Part shown: positions 56,520 to 64,000 of the stretch, in pieces | How positions within the stretch are numbered: position 1 is the first letter of the stretch | Layout: each line of letters opens with the position of its first letter | NCBI RefSeq assembly: GCF_002802965.1 | Contig: NZ_NXGA01000001.1 | Span: 2,551,961 to 2,615,960 of the forward strand | Reading direction: 5' to 3' | DNA: 64,000 nucleotides | DNA from: Sporolactobacillus pectinivorans | Lineage (GTDB): Bacteria; Bacillota; Bacilli; Bacillales; Sporolactobacillaceae | The notes under the pieces: model-generated | Seen by the model: the letters and a program-made list of their open reading frames with translations, nothing else | Told to the model about the DNA's origin: nothing | Databases searched by the model: none | Position numbers and translations under genes: made by a program

Positions 56520-57382
56520 TTACTGAGCTGAGGCAGCACGACTCTCTGAGTGATATTCTTCGAGTGGTGAAACTGCCTAAGAGCGTGTATTATTATGAGC
56601 TTCACCGCCCACAGGCAGAGGGGGATGACCCGGTAACCTCGGAAATAAAAGCAATCAAGCAGGACCATCCAGATTACGGTTATCGTCGTGTCTTCTTAGC
56701 TCTGAAAAATAATCAGCACGTGACTGTAAATCATAAGAAAGTGCAGCGCATTATGGAAGCCGAAGGTCTCCAGTCAACCTTCTATACCAAACGGATGCGT
56801 AAATACAACTCGTACAAGGGGACCGTTGGGAAAATCGCTAAGAATCGGCTCCGCCGCCGCTTCATAACCGACCGTCCATTCCAGAAACTGGTGGCGGACG
56901 TCTCTGAATTTCGTTGGGGCCGCAAAACGACGAGAGAACGCCTTTATCTTGAACCTGTGCTGGATCTCTATTCCGACGAAATCCTATCCTTTGCGATCAG
57001 TGACCATCCAACTGTCGCTTTTGCGCTCAAACCGCTTCATGAGGCCCTGGAGCATCTTCCTGAGCATCACTATCGTACCTATGTGCACACAGATCAGGGG
57101 TTCCAATACCAGAATGAGGCGTGGTGCAGAGAACTTAAATCGCATCGGGTCTATCAGAGTATGTCTCGGAAGGCCACCTGTTTAGATAATGCCCAGATGG
57201 AAAGCTTCTTTCACATCATGAAGGCTGAAACAGTCCATTCTCATGATTATCAGACTCGGGAAGAACTTAAACGGGCCATGCGTGAATGGATTAAGTACTA
57301 TAATAGATCCAGAATCAAAGAAAAACTCGGGGGTCTAAGTCCGATTGATTATCGGATTTCGACTACCGAGCAAACAGCTTAA
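56453..57382 (+). CDS. IS3-family transposase OrfB (rve/DDE)
   Basis: The integrase-core half. The DDE triad is in VADVSEFRWG, VHTDQGFQYQ and DNAQMESFFHIMK. The HTH_21 domain with DYGYRRVFLAL precedes it. The frame is open from 56453, while the first good internal start is the GTG at 56564. A run of seven A at 56459-56465 within orfA suits a -1 slip, giving the OrfAB transposase. The C-terminus is complete. Confidence 0.87.
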   Translation, partial: VFKKIRGLSSSERATRTEQAQVVTELRQHDSLSDILRVVKLPKSVYYYELHRPQAEGDDPVTSEIKAIKQDHPDYGYRRVFLALKNNQHVTVNHKKVQRIMEAEGLQSTFYTKRMRKYNSYKGTVGKIAKNRLRRRFITDRPFQKLVADVSEFRWGRKTTRERLYLEPVLDLYSDEILSFAISDHPTVAFALKPLHEALEHLPEHHYRTYVHTDQGFQYQNEAWCRELKSHRVYQSMSRKATCLDNAQMESFFHIMKAETVHSHDYQTREELKRAMREWIKYYNRSRIKEKLGGLSPIDYRISTTEQTA

Positions 57383-57387
57383 AAATG

Positions 57388-57412
57388 TGTCCAGCTTTTG
57401 GGGTTCAGATCA
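57388..57412 (+). repeat. IS right inverted repeat
   Basis: Reads TGTCCAGC and onward to TTCAGATCA, the complement of the left end with a few mismatches, followed by target copy AAC. Confidence 0.8.
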
Positions 57413-57426
57413 AACCACTCCTCTTT

Positions 57427-58653
57427 TTAATCTTCATTTCTATCATTTACAGCTAAACGCTTTCTGCTAAACACCACAAACAAAAATGAAAGAAACAAAA
57501 GAAAAGCAGATAAGGTAAATATGGCCTGCACACCGACCTGGTCCGTCAGATAGCCAATGATCAGAGTAGCCGCTCCGTAGGAAAGTGCGTAGAGAGCGTC
57601 TGTTGCAGAATAAACTTTTGCCAGCACACCGAATCCTGTACTTTTCTGGATCAGGGTTCCAAATGAAATGGTCTTCAGCTGTTCGAATAAACCGACCAGC
57701 AGAGAAAGCAGCAGTGCGGCAATCGGAATCGGGTTCCATCCGAAACATAGCGTCAAAACGGATGTCGCAAATAATCCGATGAGAGAAGCAGCCATCAAGT
57801 GTTTATCGATAAAAGTAGAACTACCGACTGCTATCACACCGCCGGCGATCAGCCCTGCAAAGTAAGCAAAGTTGATGTAGCCCCACCATGCTTCACCGAC
57901 ATGCAGTGCGTGATTGACAAAAACATAAACAATTGCTGCCATCCATACAACAGAAGCCGCAGAGCCCAAGATGTCCGTAATGCTGATGATTCGCAACACT
58001 GGTGTATGCCAGATCGCGACCCACCCTTCTTTCATTCCGCCCAGCTTTTTAGATCTTGCTTTCCCATGGTGAAGATGCATTTCGGGCTGCTCGCTTATCA
58101 GCAGCATGAATAAGGTTGAAAGAACGAATAAGAGAACGGTCACTCCGACCATGCCGCTTCCACCAATGAAAGCGGCAAGAACTCCCCCGAGCGCCCAGCC
58201 GCTCATGTTGATCGTCTGATCAAGGATGGATAGAAAACCATTGGCTTTAACCAAACCTTTTCTACCAACGAGGATCGGGACCATGGCATTGCGGGCCGGC
58301 ATTGCCCAGCCATCCAGAAAACTGATTAGAATCACGAAAAGAAACAGAAGGAAAATAAAATGATCGATGAAATGGATCTGGAGAAGAACAGCCAGAATCA
58401 ATAAGAGAATGGTCTTCCCCAGCTGTGAACGGACCAGTGATCCCTTAAGGCCGATCTGATCAAGCACAAGCGGGGCCAGCAGCCCGCTGATAAAGCGGGA
58501 AAAAGTGGTAAAGAAAGGCACCAGCGACATGTAGAAGGCAGACCTTGTCACGGTATAGATAACGGTCATCAGCCCGACAATATAAAAGACATCCCCGCAA
58601 TTGGCCAGCGACTGGCCCATCCAGAGATACCGGAAAGAATATTTTTTTGCCAT
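57427..58653 (-). CDS. MFS transporter (EntS-like)
   Basis: A protein of 408 residues with twelve helices of the EntS/macrolide-efflux MFS branch. The N-terminus (YLWMGQSLANCGDVFYIVG) and the loop GWAMPARNAMVPILVG are typical. AAGGAG lies ten bases before ATG 58653; an in-frame extension to 58725 is unlikely. Its 3' end is 15 bases from the IS element, which has not cut it. The substrate is unknown. Confidence 0.82.
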   Translation of the reverse strand: MAKKYSFRYLWMGQSLANCGDVFYIVGLMTVIYTVTRSAFYMSLVPFFTTFSRFISGLLAPLVLDQIGLKGSLVRSQLGKTILLLILAVLLQIHFIDHFIFLLFLFVILISFLDGWAMPARNAMVPILVGRKGLVKANGFLSILDQTINMSGWALGGVLAAFIGGSGMVGVTVLLFVLSTLFMLLISEQPEMHLHHGKARSKKLGGMKEGWVAIWHTPVLRIISITDILGSAASVVWMAAIVYVFVNHALHVGEAWWGYINFAYFAGLIAGGVIAVGSSTFIDKHLMAASLIGLFATSVLTLCFGWNPIPIAALLLSLLVGLFEQLKTISFGTLIQKSTGFGVLAKVYSATDALYALSYGAATLIIGYLTDQVGVQAIFTLSAFLLFLSFLFVVFSRKRLAVNDRNED

Positions 58654-58861
58654 TGCATTATTTCTCCTTTTTAATTGAAAAAGAATCTGTGAGAAAACAA
58701 AGTGGGCCTGCTTTTGCTCACTCATTTTTCCTCAGTTCTTTTTCAAATGACTTTTTCTGGAGTTTCTGCGATGGCAATCACATATTTAGAAATTTCCCTT
58801 CCCAATCAGATGCATATTTGAATTGTAACAGTACCCGGCCGTTTGCCGCAAGACAGCGGAG

Positions 58862-60220
58862 TTATTTTATGTTAAGAAAAGGCTCACTATGACCCTCTTT
58901 TACGGCCCGTATTTCTACGCTTTTTTTATAAAACATTCTGAGAAGAAAATACAGCACAGCATAATTAAAAAACAGGCAGGCGGCGACACCGTTCAGCCCC
59001 ATTCTTAAGGCAAAGGACAGAATCAACATCACGGCCAGACTGATCAGTTCAATAATAAAAGACCGACTTAGGACATAAACACTTTTCCCTACAGATTGCA
59101 GCGATGATTTATAGACCTCAAACAATGGCCTGAAGAGATTGGCCAGCAACAGAATAATAAAAATGTCTGCAGCGTAGCGAATCAGGTGAATCTGATTGGT
59201 GATCAGGCCGATCAGCGGTTCTCTTAATAGAAAAGAAAGGATACCCAGAACTGAGAAAAGGGCCATCACCCATACCGCTGCGACTTTCGGTATATCGCTC
59301 ATGCCGTTCCTGTTCCGCGAGCCGAAGCTTTCACTGACGACGGTGATCAGGGCTGTGCCGTACATATAGGTCGGGATAAACGTAATTTGAAAAAGCTGGG
59401 AAATGAGCAGATAGCCTGATAGTGCCAGGCCGCCGATATGCGAAAGGATTGCGTTAAGTCCAATGACAAATATGCTGCCTTCCAATGTTTCCTGCCCCAT
59501 CAGCGGAAGGCTTCTGGAAAAAATAGAGGAAATCACGGTTGGACGATGGCGGAACGAAGCTTTAAGATCGTCCCTCAGAACAACTGAGTATATGATAATA
59601 TCCAGACACAGTGTCACTATATCCGACAGTGCGGCGCCACGTACACTCAATAGTGGAAAACCGAACGCACCAAAGATAAGCAAATAGTTCAGGCAAGTGT
59701 GAATGATGGTCGTGGTCGTTGAGACAATAAAAATCCATCTCGTCTTCTTCCTGATTTTCAGACAATTTGTGAGTGTAAAACTCACAAGCTGAAGCAGCAC
59801 GTAACCGCTCATAATCGAAAGATAATCGACCCCGGCCCGAAGCGTTGATCCGGAAAATCCATACAACCCCCTTAGCAGGGGAATTTCGGTCACCAAAAGG
59901 AGCAGGCCGAAACCAATTCCCAATATACCATTCATGACGAGGGAAGAAATCAGGTAATCGTAATAATTCTCAGGCCGATTTTCTCCCATGGCACGTGAGC
60001 CGTAAATATTAAACGTAATGGCCAGGCTCCCCAATATGCCGCTGATGGTGTATAAAAAATTCCCGATTGCTCCAACCGACTGAAAAGCAGCAATGGATAC
60101 ATGGCCGAGCATCGCCTGGTCAATCAGCTCGATCGCGAGTCCAAAGACGGCGTTGGCGATTAACGGAATAGCCAGCGCGTTTAAAGATTGGGTATGCCGT
60201 CTAAATATTTCTCTGTTCAT
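58862..60220 (-). CDS. MATE-family exporter
   Basis: A protein of 452 residues with twelve helices in two similar halves. MATE features include IPLIANAVFGLAIELIDQAMLGHV and the mid-protein LPLMGQETLEGSIFVIGLNAI. It exports cations or drugs with Na+ or H+ influx. The ATG at 60220 uses a GGAGT site inside the end of a short upstream ORF, so it may be coupled to that ORF. Confidence 0.85.
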   Translation of the reverse strand: MNREIFRRHTQSLNALAIPLIANAVFGLAIELIDQAMLGHVSIAAFQSVGAIGNFLYTISGILGSLAITFNIYGSRAMGENRPENYYDYLISSLVMNGILGIGFGLLLLVTEIPLLRGLYGFSGSTLRAGVDYLSIMSGYVLLQLVSFTLTNCLKIRKKTRWIFIVSTTTTIIHTCLNYLLIFGAFGFPLLSVRGAALSDIVTLCLDIIIYSVVLRDDLKASFRHRPTVISSIFSRSLPLMGQETLEGSIFVIGLNAILSHIGGLALSGYLLISQLFQITFIPTYMYGTALITVVSESFGSRNRNGMSDIPKVAAVWVMALFSVLGILSFLLREPLIGLITNQIHLIRYAADIFIILLLANLFRPLFEVYKSSLQSVGKSVYVLSRSFIIELISLAVMLILSFALRMGLNGVAACLFFNYAVLYFLLRMFYKKSVEIRAVKEGHSEPFLNIK

Positions 60221-60227
60221 GATTTTT

Positions 60228-60362
60228 TTACTCCGATTCTGTGCCCTGCATTTCACAATCCAGAAATGTGTTCAAGTTTCTCATAATGGAAATGCGATGA
60301 TTCGATAATTCTTTGATCAATTGATCGGTTGGGAGTGACTTCAGCTTAGTTAGGGGCAACAT
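60228..60362 (-). CDS. Short ORF upstream of the MATE gene
   Basis: A frame of 44 residues, MLPLTKLKSLPTDQL to GTESE-stop, with GAGGATG nine bases before its ATG (60362). An in-frame TAA lies just before the start, so it is not a tail of a larger gene. It ends eight bases before the MATE start and holds that gene's ribosome site, suggesting translational coupling or a leader peptide. No family is recognised. The remaining gap to 60717 shows no gene. Confidence 0.45.
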   Translation of the reverse strand: MLPLTKLKSLPTDQLIKELSNHRISIMRNLNTFLDCEMQGTESE

Positions 60363-60717
60363 TTAATTTTCATCCTCATTCTCTGTGTCAATATACCTCA
60401 CGACCATTTGTTCCTTATCTTATTTCAACAATCCTCCCCACTTTTTCCATCACCCGGGAGAATGCCTGAAACCTCGCTGTTGCTGGCACATTGATTCTAT
60501 TACTGCTTCGAACAGAGATCATTCTTTGTTGATTAGTTTACAGCCAGAGGCGTATTAGCTCAAGATGCATTCAGAAATTATTGAAAAATTTGTATAAAAA
60601 ATCATATTTTTTCCGACCATTCGTCTTTTGTGTAAATTTTAATTTTTAAAGCGCATTCATAAAAAATATGGTAAAATATAGATAAATTTAGTAACATCCG
60701 TTAGGAGATGCTGAATC

Positions 60718-61023
60718 ATGACCGTTGAACCTGAGAACGTTAAATTGTATCTTGAAGATCCTTCGAAAGCCATACTGGATGCTGAAAATGGATTGTGTTC
60801 AGAATCCGAAGTACAACTAATAATCGACGACGTCTATAAACATCTGGATCCTTCCTATAAGGAACTGGGGTCTTTTCAGAAGCTGATTTTTGGATGGTCG
60901 ATGAGCGCACCCAAGATGTTAATGTCGCAAAATTATCTGGATGAAGTGCTCAAACCTTTTATCAAAAAAGTAAATAGTGAACTTAACTGGCAGCTAAGGG
61001 CGCCTGCCGATTTTATGAAATAG
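60718..61023 (+). CDS. Uncharacterised small protein
   Basis: A protein of 101 residues, soluble, probably helical (KLYLEDPSKAILDAENG at the N-terminus and YLDEVLKPFIKKVNSEL at the C-terminus). TTAGGAG precedes the ATG. A TAAAAT or TATAGA box at about 60671-60680 could be the -10. No family is recognised. Confidence 0.6.
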   Translation: MTVEPENVKLYLEDPSKAILDAENGLCSESEVQLIIDDVYKHLDPSYKELGSFQKLIFGWSMSAPKMLMSQNYLDEVLKPFIKKVNSELNWQLRAPADFMK

Positions 61024-61091
61024 TTCTGATGACACATTTTGAAAATATAGGAGCAGAAAAACTTCCTCTTTCCCTGAGTCCATATAAAAGT

Positions 61092-61136
61092 AAGCCCCAT
61101 ACCGGATTCATTCCTGCTCCGGCACGGGGCTTAGTA
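61092..61136. terminator. Terminator between convergent genes
   Basis: AAGCCCC (61092-61098) with inner ACCGG pairs with CCGG and GGGGCTT (61126-61132). It serves the small protein gene and the MacB-like gene. Confidence 0.75.
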
Positions 61137-61166
61137 GATTTTATGATCACTTTTCCTTAATATGTT

Positions 61167-63113
61167 TTACTCAAACCGGCGTAATGATTCAACCGGATCA
61201 AGATTCGCTGCTTTGGCGGACGGAGCGAGACCGGCGATCACACTGATCAGAACACTGATCGCAATACCAAATATGATGTAAGGTACATTCACGTTCAGAA
61301 TAGACGTGTGAATATGCGGTTTCGCCAGGGAATTGCCGAGCAGCGCGGCCAAATAAGCAATGATTACGCCAAGAACACCGCTTAATAAGCCTAATAGGCC
61401 TGCCTCTGAAAAGAAGAGATGACGGATATCCTTACGGCGCGCGCCCAGTGCACGTAAAATGCCGATTTCCTTCGTCCGCTCCGTGACGCTGATGTAGAGT
61501 ACCACGATAATCATAATCGCTGAAACGAGCAGCGAGATACCCGCAATGGCAGCGAGGACATATGAGGCCAATGATATATACGTATTCAATGTATCCAAAA
61601 AGCTGCCGACGCCAGTGATTGTGTAACCGTGGGACTTAAAGTGATTTTGGACCGACTTGACATTGGCGATTTGATCAACTTTAACCGTTGCGAAATTCGG
61701 TTTTAATGTCAGATGCTGTTTCTGATAGATCGCGTGAACGGTCTGAAAAGTTGTGGTAGCCAGTCCCGTCTCCGCTTTTCCGCCTGCTATGCCGGATACT
61801 TTAAGTGTTTCAGAAAGCACAATCGGGCGCCGCTGATTATTCATCCCGTTTATGTAAAGCGTCACTTTTTTTCCAATCAGGGAATTAGGGTCTTTTGCCA
61901 GCTGCTTCCCGACATCCGTGCTGATCAGGATTTCGCCGTCCTTTGGAAACCCGCCTTTCGAAATATCTTTCTGTGGTATTGTGCCATTGACCGATTCAAA
62001 ATACTGAGTGTTTGCCAGTGACGAACCATATTGGACTTTTGTCGAAGCCAGATAAACGCCGCTTTCAGCCGACGACACATGTTTCACTGCTTTGATCTGG
62101 TTCAAATCGTTCTGCGAGATGGAAGATGATTTGCTGACTCCGCCTCCTCCTGTAGATGAGGCTTGATTCTTCATCGCCTGCGTTTTCGCCAATTGGATAA
62201 CGGTCGGATTAAGATTTTTCGTAATCTGATCATTAATGTAACCTTGAACACCACTGCCGAGTGCCAACATGATAATTACACTGAAGATACCGATTGCACC
62301 GCCGATTGAAACAAGAATATTGCGTTTGGTATTATGGCCAATGTTCGTCAGCGCCATTTTAAATGTAGCGCCAAAGCTCAGATTCTTGGATTTTTGACCA
62401 TTGCGATCATTCTGTGCCGGATATTTATCACGCAGACTGATATCGTCGGCAATCTTCCCATCATCAATCTTGATAATGCGCGTGCCGTAATCAGCGACAG
62501 TCTGGGAATGAGTGACGGTAATGACTAATTTCCCCTGCTTGGCAATCGTATCGAGCAATTCCATAATTTGCTTACTATTCTTTTTATCCAGAGCGCCTGT
62601 CGGTTCATCAGCCAGGATAATGTCCGGATTGCTCGCCAGCGCCCGGGCGATCGCCACGCGCTGTTTTTGCCCGCCGGACAGCTGGTTCGGCCGCTTTGTT
62701 AAATGGTCGGCCAGTCCGACGGTTCCAAGCAGGCTTTTTGCACGATCCACTCTTTCTTTCTCCGTCATCGATGTCATTTTCAGCGTTAGCAAGACATTAT
62801 CTAAAACAGATAAGTGATTAATCAAATTGAAGTTTTGAAAAATAAAGCCGACGTTTGCTTTGCGGTAATCATCCAATTCTTTTTCTTTCATGGTTCTCAA
62901 TGATCTTCCGTTAATCAGCACTTCTCCTGAATAGTCCTGATCCATGCCTCCGATGATGTTCATCAAAGTGGATTTACCACCGCCGGACTCACCCAAAATG
63001 GAGACAAATTCCCCCCGCTCAAATTTCAGATCAATGCCGTTCAAAACGGGAAATGTTTTTTTAGCTCCCAGGTGATACGATTTGTGGATGTCTTTCAGTT
63101 CAACGTAACTCAA
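61167..63113 (-). CDS. MacB-like ABC transporter (ATPase fused to FtsX-type permease)
   Basis: A protein of 648 residues. The N-terminal LolD/MacB-type ATPase has Walker [10 protein letters not shown], signature LSGGQKQR, Walker [13 protein letters not shown] and H-loop VTHS. Then come helix 1 at about 270, a large extracytoplasmic MacB_PCD domain and three C-terminal helices with [21 protein letters not shown]. The TTG at 63113 has GGAGGG six bases upstream. Such proteins export peptides or lipoproteins or act in envelope stress by mechanotransmission. No separate adaptor gene is visible downstream. Confidence 0.86.
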   Translation of the reverse strand: MSYVELKDIHKSYHLGAKKTFPVLNGIDLKFERGEFVSILGESGGGKSTLMNIIGGMDQDYSGEVLINGRSLRTMKEKELDDYRKANVGFIFQNFNLINHLSVLDNVLLTLKMTSMTEKERVDRAKSLLGTVGLADHLTKRPNQLSGGQKQRVAIARALASNPDIILADEPTGALDKKNSKQIMELLDTIAKQGKLVITVTHSQTVADYGTRIIKIDDGKIADDISLRDKYPAQNDRNGQKSKNLSFGATFKMALTNIGHNTKRNILVSIGGAIGIFSVIIMLALGSGVQGYINDQITKNLNPTVIQLAKTQAMKNQASSTGGGGVSKSSSISQNDLNQIKAVKHVSSAESGVYLASTKVQYGSSLANTQYFESVNGTIPQKDISKGGFPKDGEILISTDVGKQLAKDPNSLIGKKVTLYINGMNNQRRPIVLSETLKVSGIAGGKAETGLATTTFQTVHAIYQKQHLTLKPNFATVKVDQIANVKSVQNHFKSHGYTITGVGSFLDTLNTYISLASYVLAAIAGISLLVSAIMIIVVLYISVTERTKEIGILRALGARRKDIRHLFFSEAGLLGLLSGVLGVIIAYLAALLGNSLAKPHIHTSILNVNVPYIIFGIAISVLISVIAGLAPSAKAANLDPVESLRRFE

Positions 63114-63335
63114 TGTGTTCCCTCCAATGTCGCTTTCCACTGTCTAATCTTTCACATGTTTACCCCATAGTGTCATAGTATATGAGATCAGAGACATTTA
63201 AAACATCCTCAAGTTTTAACCTCTTATACGTCTGAGGACCTAGCTTCCTAAATGACAGCCACTCTTCTCCAGATGACTGTAAACAAGCAAGATGAATGGA
63301 GTGTGAACCTCTGAGACATTATCAATAACAATTTT

Positions 63336-64000
63336 TTACATACCTGCAGTTTTAAACTGAGTTTCATATAATTTCCTATACAGCGGGCAGTCCTCAAGCA
63401 AAAAAGCATGCGTGCCGATAGATACGATCCGGCCTTTTTCCATGACAACGATTTTATCCGCTCCGAGAACTGTCGAAAGACGATGAGCAATGACAAGTGC
63501 GGTCCGTCCCTGCAGCAAAGAGGCCAGTGCATTTTGAATCTTGCGTTCTATGAGTGAATCCAGAGAACTCGTAGCTTCATCAAGAAGAACAATCTTGGGT
63601 TCCTGCAGCAGCACACGTGCGATCGCCAAACGCTGGCGTTCACCGCCGGACAGACGATAGCCGCGCTCACCAACAACGGTATCGTATCCTGCCGGCATCG
63701 CGGCTATCGTTTCGTGAATTTGGGCGGCTTTACAGGCTACCACCATCTCCTCTATAGAGGCGTCCTCCCTTGCAAGACGGAGGTTGTAAGCAACCGTATC
63801 ATGAAAGAAGAAAGGATCCTGTGGAACCATGCCCATTTGCGATCGCAGTGATGTCAGAGTCAACGATTTGTTATCCATGTTGTCCAAATATAGACAGCCT
63901 CGGTTGGGGTCGGAAAACCGCGGAATAAGATTAAGCATAGTCGTTTTACCGGCGCCGCTCGGGCCGACAAGTGCCACCGTTTCGCCCGGTTTTATAGTCA
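63336..64000 (-). CDS. ABC exporter ATPase domain, 5' part beyond window
   Basis: 221 codons of the C-terminal nucleotide-binding domain, still open at the right edge. Walker A is GPSGAGKTT, Q-loop MVPQDPFF, signature LSGGERQR, Walker B IVLLDEATSSLD and H-loop AHRL. It ends FKTAGM. The full gene is probably a fused half-exporter of about 580-600 residues with its membrane domain beyond 64000. Intergenic 63114-63335 shows nothing clear. Confidence 0.88.
   Translation of the reverse strand, partial: TIKPGETVALVGPSGAGKTTMLNLIPRFSDPNRGCLYLDNMDNKSLTLTSLRSQMGMVPQDPFFFHDTVAYNLRLAREDASIEEMVVACKAAQIHETIAAMPAGYDTVVGERGYRLSGGERQRLAIARVLLQEPKIVLLDEATSSLDSLIERKIQNALASLLQGRTALVIAHRLSTVLGADKIVVMEKGRIVSIGTHAFLLEDCPLYRKLYETQFKTAGM

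Larger units (their letters stand above)
55914..57412 (+). mobile_element. IS3-family (IS150-like) insertion sequence, complete
   Basis: An element of 1,499 bp. Terminal inverted repeats of 25 bp lie at 55914-55938 and 57388-57412; both begin TGA and share the inner TGGACA end. A 3-bp target duplication AAC flanks it at 55911-55913 and 57413-57415. It holds overlapping orfA and orfB transposase frames, with an intact catalytic triad. The intact ends, duplication and genes suggest recent, possibly active, insertion. Confidence 0.9.

Noticed and set aside
60718-61023. Toxin or antitoxin
   Set aside because: It has no partner gene and no recognisable toxin or antitoxin motif.

Overview
The window reads as chromosomal DNA of a low-GC, Gram-positive Bacillales-type bacterium. 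Genes have strong AGGAGG-type ribosome binding sites and frequent TTG and GTG starts. EcsAB, YtrA-type GntR, DUF2785, DUF5063 and WYL families are present, all common in Bacillales. The gluconate permease, ketopantoate reductase and sulfolipid genes would fit a Sporolactobacillus-like organism, but nothing here fixes the genus. There is no rRNA, tRNA, prophage or CRISPR array.

Layout. 1-5.4 kb: end of a PurM-like gene, DUF2785, a broken acetyltransferase, the EcsAB transporter, a HAD phosphatase overlapping a frameshifted nucleotidyltransferase. 5.6-10.7 kb: an operator-rich MerR operon ending in an MFS exporter, then about 300 bp of collapsed gene copies, GntP and a SnoaL-like protein. 10.7-18.3 kb: ketopantoate reductase, hydrolases, HAD phosphatases, acetyltransferases and a permease relic. 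18.8-26.3 kb: an ABC exporter, a DHA2 pump with its MarR repressor and two matching operators, three acetyltransferases and a WYL regulator. 26.4-30.7 kb: a NERD-domain gene bracketed by two arrays of exactly 21-bp period, then a two-component system with small membrane proteins. 30.7-40.5 kb: galE, an SgrR-like regulator divergent from an MFS gene, an amino-acid permease with an Lrp-type regulator, and a GntR-ABC operon. 40.6-52.2 kb: LysR/MFS, PaaX/MFS and LysR/APC pairs, a Nudix hydrolase, a TPR protein, several gene relics and a second DHA2 pump. 52.3-55.3 kb: sqdB, a sqdX-like glycosyltransferase and gtrA, a predicted sulfolipid locus. 55.9-57.4 kb: an intact IS3-family element with a 3-bp target duplication. 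57.4-64 kb: MFS, MATE and MacB-like exporters and a truncated ABC exporter at the edge.

Two themes stand out. The region is dense in exporters (seven MFS, one MATE, several ABC), most beside their own regulator; this looks like an accessory efflux and stress region. It is also decaying: at least ten broken or fragmentary genes are visible, some disabled by a single change. The least explained structure is the pair of 21-bp periodic GTYGATT arrays on either side of the NERD gene.
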